A stretch of DNA of 64,000 bases from Anaerolineales bacterium (GTDB lineage: Bacteria; Chloroflexota; Anaerolineae; Anaerolineales; UBA4823): assembly GCA_020060465.1 (NCBI GenBank), contig JAGVAD010000024.1, positions 62,001 through 126,000 on the forward strand. Direction: 5' to 3'. How positions within the stretch are numbered: the stretch's first letter is position 1; every line of letters begins with the position of its first letter. This document shows, one piece after another, positions 7,768-16,783 of the stretch. The translations under genes and the position numbers were made by a program. Under the pieces are notes generated by a model that saw only the letters and a list, made by a program, of their open reading frames with translations, ran no database searches and was not told the origin of the DNA.

Positions 7768-10239
7768 CTAACGCTCCTGCAGGCTGCCTTCTGGATATCC
7801 ATCAACTTTTGGCCGCTCTTCATGACCACCGGGATCAACAACCGGTATAGAGAAGGAGAAAGTACTGCCTTTGCCCACCTCGCTTTCAACCCAAATCCGC
7901 CCGCCGTGCTGTTCAACGATCTCTTTACTGATCGCCAAACCCAAGCCGGTGCCCTTCGGTTTGGCAGTCAACATATCTCCCACCTGCCTGAACTTTTCAA
8001 AAACCAGCGCCTGATCCGAGGGCGAGATTCCAATTCCCTGATCAATCACCTGAACGATCACTTCGCGGTTCTCTTGCTGGGCGCGAACGATGACTGAACC
8101 CTGGGGCGTAAACTTCACCGCATTGGATACCAGATTGATCACCACCTGAACGATGCGATCTGCATCGCCAATCACTTTGGGTAAATTCTCTGGGATATCC
8201 ACAATGAAAGAAAGGTTCTTGCCATCAAACAAAGCGGCGCAGGCGGTCGTCGCCTGACGGATTACATTGCCAATCGGGAGCGGTTGAAATTGCCACTCCA
8301 TTTTCCCGGCTTCGATCTTTTCCAAATCCAGCAGGTTGTTGATCAGCGTCATCAGGCGCTGCCCCTCGTCTAAAATGATTTGCAGATTCTCCTGGATCAG
8401 GGCCGTGGCGCGCTGCAATTTCTCGTCTTGATCTGGCAACAAGGGAAATATTCGTTCTTCCAGCCGCTTTTGAACGATGCGGGTGAACCCAAAGATGGAA
8501 ACCAGAGGCGTACGTAATTCATGGCTGATATTTGCCAGGAAATCGCTCTTGGCGGCGTTGGCGGCTTCGGCAATGGCACGCGCTTCTTCAGCAGCCTGGC
8601 GAGCCGCCTCCATTTGCTGCGCGTACACAACCGTCTGTTTATACAGACGCGCGTTATCCATCGCCACACCGATCTGCTGTCCAATGGAGGCTGGCACAGC
8701 CAATTGCTCAGGCGAAGGCCATATCAGGGAACGACTGGTCACGTTGATAGCGCCCAGTACACTATCTTGATTGAGCAGCGGGATGCTGACTACAGTTTTA
8801 AGCTGATCTCGCTCCATCACCTCCCGCAACGCGCCAGGCGGATAATCGGCGACCAGGCGGGCAACCGGGCGGTGCGTTCTCACCACTTCGTCAATGATGC
8901 TGGCTTCAACCGGCAGGCGTTGAATTAACAACAGCATTTCAGGGCTGATACCTTGCTGGTCCACCAGGATGAGCTGGTGCGCATCCAAATCGAAGCGGAA
9001 GACTGCGCCGGCATCCATGTGCAATACCTCGATGGTTTTGGTCAAAGCGTCTGAAAGGATCTGATCCAGGTCCAACGAACGACTGACCACTGCCGCCACC
9101 GAATTCAGAGCCGTAAGTTCTTCTGTGCGCTGCGCCACCCGCATTTCCAGCGTCTCATAGGATTCTTTCAACTGGCCCGCCATGATGTTGAACTGGTTTG
9201 CCAGGTTCTCCATTTCATCGCCGGTTTTCAAGGTGATGGGGTGGGTGAAGTCGCCTCCGGCAATGCGCTGAGCAGCGGCGGTAAAATCCATCAATGGACG
9301 GGTCACGCGCCGGACGCCAAAAGCCATGGTCAGGGTAGGAATAAGCACGCCTAAAACTAACAAAATCCACAAAAACCGCAGATACCCCTGGCTGGTGAGC
9401 GCCAGATCGCTCCAGTTTTCTTCGACGATCAATGTCCAGGAAGTACGCGGTATCGGGGCGTAACCCGCTACAATATCCCGCCCATCCAGCGACCGCGTCC
9501 GCGCCACCCCCACTCGGCCGGTTAGAGCCTGGTTCGCCACCGGATGGCTGGTGAACACTTCGCCGATTTGCTCTGAGAAATTGGTAAAGACGACACGCCG
9601 GTTGCTATCCACCAGATAAGCATTGCCGCTGCGGCCAATGCGCAATTTAATCAGCGCACCATAAAATGGGCTTACCGAATTTACGTCTAAATGAAACATC
9701 CCCGCCGCAACCCCTCGGAACTCTCCTCGGTCGCCCAGGATGGGGACAGCCAGAGCAATTACCTCTTCTCCATTGGGTCCATTCGGCTCGATATTTGAAA
9801 TATATAAGGCAGGCGTGCGCACCATGGTGCGGAAAAACGAGCGATTGGACCAATCCTGATTCAGCAGCCGGGGGTTTTCTGGCAGGGCAGCGACGACATA
9901 TCCCAGATTGTTCATCAAGTACACGCCGGCGTCGAAAAAGACAAGCTGGTTTTTCGAGCCAATCAACGCCAGGCGTTGATTGCGCGGTGCGCCGGCATAA
10001 ATATCCGGCAGGCGCGTCAGCGTGGTGAGGCGGTCAATATACTCTTCAAAGCTGGCGGAGATCTCACTGGCGGAAAGGCGCGTCAACTCTTCATCGCGCT
10101 TGAGCACCAAATCTTCGGTGACCTTCTGATACGCCACATAGACCGTCAGCGCCACCAGGAAAAGAATGATGACGGTTGGGATGAACGACCAGGCGACAAT
10201 TTTATTGCTCAGCCTGGATCCGAAGCGAGGAAAAACCAA
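7768..10239 (-). CDS. Sensor histidine kinase (extracytoplasmic Cache-type sensor, HAMP, GAF, HisKA, HATPase_c)
   Basis: TM IVAWSFIPTVIILFLVALTVYVAY; FLANISHELRTPLVSIFGF (H box); NLVSNAVKFTPQG (N box); GTGLGLAISKEIVEQHGG (G box). TTG start at 10239 after AGGAG chosen because the longer ORF overlaps the upstream gene. Confidence 0.88.
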   Translation of the reverse strand: MVFPRFGSRLSNKIVAWSFIPTVIILFLVALTVYVAYQKVTEDLVLKRDEELTRLSASEISASFEEYIDRLTTLTRLPDIYAGAPRNQRLALIGSKNQLVFFDAGVYLMNNLGYVVAALPENPRLLNQDWSNRSFFRTMVRTPALYISNIEPNGPNGEEVIALAVPILGDRGEFRGVAAGMFHLDVNSVSPFYGALIKLRIGRSGNAYLVDSNRRVVFTNFSEQIGEVFTSHPVANQALTGRVGVARTRSLDGRDIVAGYAPIPRTSWTLIVEENWSDLALTSQGYLRFLWILLVLGVLIPTLTMAFGVRRVTRPLMDFTAAAQRIAGGDFTHPITLKTGDEMENLANQFNIMAGQLKESYETLEMRVAQRTEELTALNSVAAVVSRSLDLDQILSDALTKTIEVLHMDAGAVFRFDLDAHQLILVDQQGISPEMLLLIQRLPVEASIIDEVVRTHRPVARLVADYPPGALREVMERDQLKTVVSIPLLNQDSVLGAINVTSRSLIWPSPEQLAVPASIGQQIGVAMDNARLYKQTVVYAQQMEAARQAAEEARAIAEAANAAKSDFLANISHELRTPLVSIFGFTRIVQKRLEERIFPLLPDQDEKLQRATALIQENLQIILDEGQRLMTLINNLLDLEKIEAGKMEWQFQPLPIGNVIRQATTACAALFDGKNLSFIVDIPENLPKVIGDADRIVQVVINLVSNAVKFTPQGSVIVRAQQENREVIVQVIDQGIGISPSDQALVFEKFRQVGDMLTAKPKGTGLGLAISKEIVEQHGGRIWVESEVGKGSTFSFSIPVVDPGGHEERPKVDGYPEGSLQER

Positions 10240-10258
10240 AACCAGACTCCTGTAGATA

Positions 10259-11635
10259 TCAGCTCTGCTCGTTGCACGCGCACAGTGAAGGAGATAGACT
10301 GACGCCCTGTTGAATTTTCTCGATTTGCTGGCAGACTTTTTCCATTTCGCTGACCGGCATTTTGCCAAGCGTGAAAATCTGATCCCAGGCGTCTTTTGCC
10401 AGCTTGCTGACCCCAACCATGTTCGGAAAGGTCTCTGCGGTGACGGAATAGCCCTTGATTTGTCCGTCCGCAAATGCGGCAATATCCACATCTTTGCTGC
10501 GTTCCGGGTATTCCTGGCGAATGTACTCCACCCATTCTGGCACTAACGAGGCGCGCGCTGGCTGTAAAAAATGGGCGCGCGCCATGGCGCGCCCATAATC
10601 CTTACTTATCAGGAATTTCAACAATTCCCAGGCCGCCTCTGGATGCTTCGTTCCGGCGTAAATGCCAAAGCCATCCGTGGTCGCCAGTGTGGCATGGCGT
10701 TTCGGGCCGGTCGGAAACGGCGCGACACCGATGCGAAATCTTGCGTTGTCCAGAATATCCTTTAACGCCCAGGAGCCATCTTCCACCATTGCAACTTTTT
10801 GCTGGATGAAAGCCTGGCGGGTCTCAATATTTTGCACATCCAGAAACGTCGCCATCACCTTGTCTTCCCACATCCTTCGCCGCAGCCACTCCATGGCTTC
10901 TTGCGCCGGTGGGGCGGACATCTCACAGCGGGCGGGGTCATCGGGGTTGACATAGTGGCCGCCAAAGCTATTGACGTGGATCTGGATGCGATCCCATGTG
11001 ACGTCAAACATGCTACCCCATTGAGTAATTCCATCGCTGTTGTGGCGGGTCAGGCGGGTCATCGCTGACCAATAATCATCGTATGTCCAATCACCTGCGG
11101 GATACTCGACCGCCGCGGCGTCGAACAAATCTTTGTTGTAGTATAAAGCCAGCGCGCCGTGATACTTGGGCAAGCCGAATTGTTTCCCATCGCGGGTGAA
11201 AAGCGCTTGATATTGAGCGGGTGACCAATCATCAATGGTCTCTTTGTCAAGGTCCGCTTCTACAAGGGGTCTCAAATCCATCAGATAGCCAGCGTTTGCC
11301 CAGGCGGGGAAAAACTCGCAGCAACCGGAAAGTACATCCGGCGCAGTTCCTGCCGCCATATCGTCTAGCATTTTCTCTTCCAGATTATCCGGATCCGGCG
11401 TATAAAAGACGCGAATATTGGGATGATCTTTGTTAAAGATTTCCAACATCTGCTGCGCCAGCGACGGGAACCATTCGGTTCTCCAGTCTTGATAGACTAA
11501 CTGCACTGCGCCTTTATCGCCGCTGGCAGTTGACGACGGCGAAAGACCACATGCCGACAACGCCGCGCTGGCGGCAGCGACGCCCGCCACACGGAGAAAG
11601 TCACGCCGCCTCAATAACCTGCTGCCCTTGTTCAT
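10259..11635 (-). CDS. Extracellular solute-binding protein family 1 (sugar ABC-type), Tat/lipoprotein signal
   Basis: MNKGSRLLRRRDFLRVAGVAAASAALSACGLS (RRxFL plus lipobox LSAC); ALYYNKDLFDAAAVEYPAGDWTYDDYWSAMTRLT; TTDGFGIYAGTKHPEAAWELLKFL. Confidence 0.9.
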   Translation of the reverse strand: MNKGSRLLRRRDFLRVAGVAAASAALSACGLSPSSTASGDKGAVQLVYQDWRTEWFPSLAQQMLEIFNKDHPNIRVFYTPDPDNLEEKMLDDMAAGTAPDVLSGCCEFFPAWANAGYLMDLRPLVEADLDKETIDDWSPAQYQALFTRDGKQFGLPKYHGALALYYNKDLFDAAAVEYPAGDWTYDDYWSAMTRLTRHNSDGITQWGSMFDVTWDRIQIHVNSFGGHYVNPDDPARCEMSAPPAQEAMEWLRRRMWEDKVMATFLDVQNIETRQAFIQQKVAMVEDGSWALKDILDNARFRIGVAPFPTGPKRHATLATTDGFGIYAGTKHPEAAWELLKFLISKDYGRAMARAHFLQPARASLVPEWVEYIRQEYPERSKDVDIAAFADGQIKGYSVTAETFPNMVGVSKLAKDAWDQIFTLGKMPVSEMEKVCQQIEKIQQGVSLSPSLCACNEQS

Positions 11636-11756
11636 ATGAGATTTCCCTTTCCCTATAATCTCCACGCGCCTGTTCAGACAATGATTATAGCTTAAAAATT
11701 GGAGTGCATCAGTCCAAACTGGTGTTATAGATGTACTCAAAAGTTGTTGTTCGCGC

Positions 11757-11865
11757 CCGCCCGGCATCGGTTTCCAACCGCCGCCTCAGGTTACAAAGCC
11801 CGCATTCAGCGGGCTGAAGCGGCATCCATCTCCCAGGCGCAGGAAACAGGCCGCGGCGACAAATA
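11757..11865 (-). repeat. Dispersed palindromic intergenic repeat, family B copy 1 (core 11769-11815)
   Basis: Reverse complement AGCCCGCTGAATGCGGGCTTTGTAACCTGAGGCGGCGGTTGGAAACC matches 51186-51231. Confidence 0.7.
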
Positions 11866-11975
11866 ACAACTTTAATGAGGCCCGACGGGACGTCTTCCAA
11901 CTCGAAGACACTACAACCGCAACCAATAACGCATGTTATACTCATTTCGACCCAGTTGGGAGGCAGAACACGGAA

Positions 11976-12395
11976 ATGATTGAAATAACGCCGGCTGTGG
12001 CTATTCGAGAAGACGAGATAGAGATCGAATTTGTGCAGGCCTCCGGCCCAGGCGGACAAAATGTCAATAAAGTTGCCACCAGCGCTCAGTTGCGTTTTGA
12101 CGTGCGCAATTCGCCCTCCCTGCCGGAGGATGTGCGGGCGCGGCTATCTCGCCTGGCAGGGAAAAGGTTGACCGCCGAGGGGGTATTAATCATTGAAGCC
12201 AAACGCTATCGCTCCCAGGAGCAGAACCGTCAGGATGCTATTGAACGGCTGGTTGAACTCATCCGCAAAGCCACCGAAAAGCCCAAAGTCCGGCGCAAGA
12301 CAAAACCCAGCCAGGCTGCTATTCGGAAGCGTCTGGAAGAGAAACACCGCCGAGGTGAAATCAAACGGCAGCGGCGACAGATCGAGGACCTCTAA
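11976..12395 (+). CDS. arfB: Peptidyl-tRNA hydrolase / alternative ribosome-rescue factor ArfB (YaeJ)
   Basis: GGQ motif (QASGPGGQNVNKVATSAQLRFD) with basic C-terminal tail (KPSQAAIRKRLEEKHRRGEIKRQRR). Confidence 0.93.
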   Translation: MIEITPAVAIREDEIEIEFVQASGPGGQNVNKVATSAQLRFDVRNSPSLPEDVRARLSRLAGKRLTAEGVLIIEAKRYRSQEQNRQDAIERLVELIRKATEKPKVRRKTKPSQAAIRKRLEEKHRRGEIKRQRRQIEDL

Positions 12396-12448
12396 GTTTT
12401 CAGCACCCTCGGTTATAGGGGCAGAGGGTTGATTTCGCCAGCGTAAGA

Positions 12449-13954
12449 TTAGGGGGTCGAATTTGAGATGGGGGAAGCCTCGAGGCTGGCTGTGACCGTC
12501 GAAGCGACTGTGGTGCCCGGCGTTGCGGTGGGTGGGATGAGCTCGAAATGCAGCAACAGATCCAGAACTCTCAGGTTGGCGTCGAACTCGGTCTGGTTGA
12601 TGCTGTTCAATTCCAGATCCACAGCGGCGATGACGCCGTTATCCGCTGCCCAATCCACCAGCGTGCCGGTATATTCGCAGCCCGTGTTCACCGGCGGATA
12701 TTGATAGCCGCTTATCTCTGAAATCGCTTTCGCCAGGCGAATCGACTCTGGATGTGCAGGGTCGCCGCTGGGAAATACCCCCAGCCCGGCGCTATGGTAG
12801 CTGATCAATGCTTCGATCTGGCGTGAAAGCAAGAACGCCTTGACCGCCTGCGTCTCCGGCTCCGAACCGGGAGCCGGACCGGCAGTACCTGGGGCAGAAG
12901 CGCAACCTACGCTGCGCCAGCTCGATTTCCAATTCACGTCAAAATTGCGATTCAAATCAACCTGGTTGGCGTTCAGCCGGCCCTCGGTTTTTCGGCCAAC
13001 TGCCTCCCCATCTACGTTAAGCGAGCGCAAAATGTACAAAGTTGTTCCAGAGGGGATCAGGCTGGGATGGCGTTGGATGTGTCGAATAAGCTCATCGGCC
13101 AGAGCGATGGTGTTCCACTCATCCCCGCCATGGATGCCGGCGATGATCATACGCTCTCGTGGGCCGCTTCCGAAACGATAGACCTCAATCGGGCGACCTT
13201 GCACCGAACGGCCAATGACCAGCCGCCAGTAGCCGTAAAAGGGCGTGATGGAGGCAATCGGCGTGGAGGATGGCTGAAAAGCAGGCGAGTTCGTAGTCGG
13301 CGATGGCGTAAGAGTAGCCGAGGCCTCTGGCGAGGGCGTCGGCGTCCAGGTGGGTGGTAATTGCAGGATGACGACCCCGCTTCCCCCGCCGACGACCGGC
13401 GGCGGAGCAGATGGCGGCTGTAACGCGTTTTCAGGCAAGACATCGAAACCGTTTTTCCAGGCCATGCCTCCCAAAGCAGCCACGGCGCCAAGCGCCAGCA
13501 ATGCCAATAAAACGATCAAGATAGATTGGGAGCGAGAGAGGGCAGACGTTGATGGTTTCCTCTTCGCCGCCGGCGCTTCCCGATTGACGGACTTCTGGCT
13601 GCTTTGCGCCGACGACAGAGGCGGGTCAGTCTCTGCGGTATGCGTGACGAGGTCTTGCACCGCAGCAGGCTTTGTATCAGACGGCGCAGGCTCGGCAGGC
13701 GGCGGCAAATCCTTGTGTGCGGAAAGCTGCTCCAGCGCACGGCGGACTGTTGGATGATTTGGGCGGAGGGAAAACGCTTTCTCCAAGCAGTAACGCTTCC
13801 TGTCCACTTCCTGGATACATGCCGCCAACCCTAGCCAGGCGTGGAAGTCATTGGGATCGGCTTGAAGCGCCTGAATGAAAAAGCCTTGCGCTCGTTCTTT
13901 TTCACCCTTTTTCAGGGCTTCGAGCGCCTGAGTGAGCATGGGTTGTTGAGTCAT
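12449..13954 (-). CDS. TPR domain + TM + M14-family zinc carboxypeptidase-like protein
   Basis: N-terminal TPR-like (ALEALKKGEKERAQGFFIQALQADPNDFHAWLGLA), TM ILIVLLALLALGAVAALGG, then IAGIHGGDEWNTIALADELIRHI, VDLNRNFD, ISYHSAGLGVFPSGD, VDLELNS. Confidence 0.82.
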   Translation of the reverse strand: MTQQPMLTQALEALKKGEKERAQGFFIQALQADPNDFHAWLGLAACIQEVDRKRYCLEKAFSLRPNHPTVRRALEQLSAHKDLPPPAEPAPSDTKPAAVQDLVTHTAETDPPLSSAQSSQKSVNREAPAAKRKPSTSALSRSQSILIVLLALLALGAVAALGGMAWKNGFDVLPENALQPPSAPPPVVGGGSGVVILQLPPTWTPTPSPEASATLTPSPTTNSPAFQPSSTPIASITPFYGYWRLVIGRSVQGRPIEVYRFGSGPRERMIIAGIHGGDEWNTIALADELIRHIQRHPSLIPSGTTLYILRSLNVDGEAVGRKTEGRLNANQVDLNRNFDVNWKSSWRSVGCASAPGTAGPAPGSEPETQAVKAFLLSRQIEALISYHSAGLGVFPSGDPAHPESIRLAKAISEISGYQYPPVNTGCEYTGTLVDWAADNGVIAAVDLELNSINQTEFDANLRVLDLLLHFELIPPTATPGTTVASTVTASLEASPISNSTP

Positions 13955-13960
13955 GGAAAA

Positions 13961-15979
13961 CTATCCGCAGATATATACCAGCAATTCTCCTGGGCCATGA
14001 ACACCAATCGTAAGCGTCATTTCAATATCCGCGGTGCGCGACGGTCCGCTGATCAGCACGGCAGTTGGCGCTTCGCGCACCGATTGCAACCCCAAAGCCT
14101 GGGGAAGCGAGGGTAAAATATCTGCCTCTCGCAGCACCGCCAGATGAATCTCAGGCAGCAGCGAGGCCGTAAGAGGCTGCTGCGCTCCTCCCGACAATAC
14201 CAATGTACCCGATTCGGCAACCCCGGCCAGCGCGCCGGTCAGCCCGGCCCGGATTTGCGGATCGGGTTCACGCTGCGTCTGAACGCCGCTTTCCCGCAAC
14301 GCCGAAATCAACCCGGCGGGTAGATGGGATTCATCCCAGGTCTGCACGCGGCGAATTTCGCGGCGCATCAGCTCCTGGGCAATGCGCCCGGCTAATTCTT
14401 CGGGCGAGCAATGCACAACGACGCCGCCCAGAGCGGCGAGTTCATCGGAAAACTGTTGCGCCAGCGGTTTTGAGTTCGATGAATGCGGCGATTCGGCGGG
14501 CGGCGGCAGGGTTTCTGAATTGCCGTCAGCGTGATTTGCTGGATGCAGCGCTGCAAAGCGATCGCGGAAAGGGCGCCCATTTGGCAGTGGAAAATCCTTC
14601 GAGTATCCCCAGCCGGTGAACGCTGGAAGGCGCAGCCAGCGGGAAAACAGCGAAGCCAGCCAGCCGAAGCCTCCGCCGATGCGCTGCGCAACGGCGTAAC
14701 GGCGCGGCGACGACGCCAGCCAGGTGTAAAGACGTAAAGCCAGGCGCAAGCTGGCTGGTACGTGCGAACGCCTGGAGGCAGATGAGGACGCATGAGCCAG
14801 GTTGGCCCCTTCCGCGCGCACGCGCAGCAATAGCTTAGGCAGGTCAATATCCACCGGGCAGGCATCTTTGCAAGCGCCGCACAGGCTGGAAGCCCGCGCC
14901 AGGTGACCAAACTCCTCCACGCCGAACAGACCCGGAGAAACCACCGAGCCGATCGGGCCAGGATATGGAGTATATTGTCCGCTGACGCCCTGATATACAT
15001 GTCCGCCGATCTCGCGGAAGACCGGACATGCATTCAGACAGGCGCCGCAGCGAATGCAGTAAAGACTCTCTGCCAGCGGCGAACGGCGCATTGCGCTGCG
15101 TCCGTTATCTACCAGGATCAGATGGCGTTCCAGCGAGCCATCCACCTCGCCGGGACGTCGCGGGCTGTGGATCAGACTGGTATAAACGCTCAGTTTCTGC
15201 CCGGTGGCAGAACGCGGTAGTAAATACAACATCAACGCCAGGTCGTCCAGTGTTGGAACCAGACGTTCGATGCCCATCAAGGCAATGTGCAGGCGCGGCA
15301 AGGTGGTGCACATGCGCCCATTTCCCTCATTGGTCACGATGCACAACGTACCGCTCTCTGCCACACCAAAGTTCACCCCCGAAATCCCGATGTCGGCGTC
15401 CAGAAAGACCTGGCGCAGCAACTGGCGCGCGATGCGGGTCAGCGTGGGAATATCCTCGGTGTAAGCGATGCCCAGTTTTTCGACAAATGTCTGCGCCACC
15501 TGCGCGCGTGTCAGATGAACCGCCGGGGTAATAATATGTGCCGGGGGTTCGCTGCGTAGCTGAACAATATATTCGCCCAAATCGGTCTCTACTACGCGAA
15601 CGCCCAACGCTTCCAGCGCATGGTTCAAATGCACTTCTTCGCTGACCATAGACTTGGATTTCACGACCAGCCGCGCCCCGGCGTTTTGGGCAATATCACT
15701 TACAATCTGTACCACTTGATCGGCGGTATCGCCGTGATGGACAACGACGCCATTGGCTTGTAGGTTGGCTATAAATTGAGCTAAATATTGGTCGAGATGA
15801 GCGATGACCTCGGCGCGAACGGCGTGAGCGCGTTGGCGCAACGCCTGGCGTCCTTGGGGAAGAGAAGCAAACGCCTGGCTGAAAGCTCTCTGACGGCGCT
15901 CGGCGTTGCCATCCAGGGCGGATTGTAGGACCGGATCGTCCAACGCAGCGCGGATTTGGCTGTGAAAGAGGTCAGTCAT
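13961..15979 (-). CDS. Fused LutB-LutC-type protein (LUD domain, 2x 4Fe-4S, second LUD domain)
   Basis: KSKSMVSEEVHLNHAL...; CIRCGACLNACPVFREIGGHVY and CGACKDACPVDIDLPKLL; C-terminal LutC-like GVAESGTLVLSGGAQQPLTASLLPEIHLAVL. Confidence 0.88.
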   Translation of the reverse strand: MTDLFHSQIRAALDDPVLQSALDGNAERRQRAFSQAFASLPQGRQALRQRAHAVRAEVIAHLDQYLAQFIANLQANGVVVHHGDTADQVVQIVSDIAQNAGARLVVKSKSMVSEEVHLNHALEALGVRVVETDLGEYIVQLRSEPPAHIITPAVHLTRAQVAQTFVEKLGIAYTEDIPTLTRIARQLLRQVFLDADIGISGVNFGVAESGTLCIVTNEGNGRMCTTLPRLHIALMGIERLVPTLDDLALMLYLLPRSATGQKLSVYTSLIHSPRRPGEVDGSLERHLILVDNGRSAMRRSPLAESLYCIRCGACLNACPVFREIGGHVYQGVSGQYTPYPGPIGSVVSPGLFGVEEFGHLARASSLCGACKDACPVDIDLPKLLLRVRAEGANLAHASSSASRRSHVPASLRLALRLYTWLASSPRRYAVAQRIGGGFGWLASLFSRWLRLPAFTGWGYSKDFPLPNGRPFRDRFAALHPANHADGNSETLPPPAESPHSSNSKPLAQQFSDELAALGGVVVHCSPEELAGRIAQELMRREIRRVQTWDESHLPAGLISALRESGVQTQREPDPQIRAGLTGALAGVAESGTLVLSGGAQQPLTASLLPEIHLAVLREADILPSLPQALGLQSVREAPTAVLISGPSRTADIEMTLTIGVHGPGELLVYICG

Positions 15980-16002
15980 TGGCAGGATGAATGAGTAATT
16001 GG

Positions 16003-16743
16003 CTAACGCTTGTCTTCCGTATTGGCCAACACTTCGGCGATATGAACTGCGCGTTGGGTTTTCCCGCGGCGATGCAGACCGCCGTTCATATGCGTGATAC
16101 AACCGGCGTCGCAAGATACCACCACCGGCGACTGGCTGGCCTCAATGCTGGCGATTTTGCGTTCCAGCATTGCCGCAGAAATTTCGGGGTGCTCTACGGA
16201 AAACACCCCGCCGAAGCCGCAGCAATCGGTCGCATAGGGCAATTCGACCAGTTCCGCCCCTTGAACGGCTGCCAGCAAGGCGCGTGGCTGACGGTCAACC
16301 CCCAGATCGCGCAGCAAATGGCAGGAGGCATGGTAAGTCAACCGACCCGACCAGCGCGCACCCAAATCAACAACGCCGAGGTGATCCACCAGGAACTCGG
16401 TCAATTCATAGGTGCGTTCCGCCAATCGGCGAGCGCGGGCAAGCCAGCGATCATCATCGGCGAATAACTCCAAATACCCGTGGCGAATCATCGCCGCGCA
16501 GGAGCCAGAAGGCACAATGACCGCTCCGGCGGTGTTTTCAAAGACTTCAATCGTGCGCCTGGCGAGAGGCAATGCCTGGTCACGCAGCCCGGCGTTGTAA
16601 GCCGGCTGGCCGCAGCAAGTTTGCGCAGAGGGAAATTCAACCTGAGCGCCGGCGCGCTGCAAAACACGCACCACAGCTTCGCCAACGTCTGGATAAAGTG
16701 TGTCAATGATACAGGTGACAAAAAGCTGCACCGGCAAGTTCAC
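16003..16743 (-). CDS. lutA: (Fe-S)-binding protein, LutA/LldE-like (two CCG domains)
   Basis: SAQTCCGQPAYNAG, PSGSCAAMIRH, YHASCHLLRDLG, ATDCCGFGGVFSV, SCDAGCITHMNG. Confidence 0.9.
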   Translation of the reverse strand: MNLPVQLFVTCIIDTLYPDVGEAVVRVLQRAGAQVEFPSAQTCCGQPAYNAGLRDQALPLARRTIEVFENTAGAVIVPSGSCAAMIRHGYLELFADDDRWLARARRLAERTYELTEFLVDHLGVVDLGARWSGRLTYHASCHLLRDLGVDRQPRALLAAVQGAELVELPYATDCCGFGGVFSVEHPEISAAMLERKIASIEASQSPVVVSCDAGCITHMNGGLHRRGKTQRAVHIAEVLANTEDKR

Positions 16744-16783
16744 GTTGCGTATTGTATCCTAAAAACATTGCAAATGGAAACAG

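Noticed and set aside
7768-10491. Full 907-aa histidine-kinase ORF from 10491
   Set aside because: The first ~84 codons overlap the end of the solute-binding-protein gene and look non-native. A TTG start at 10239 behind AGGAG is preferred.
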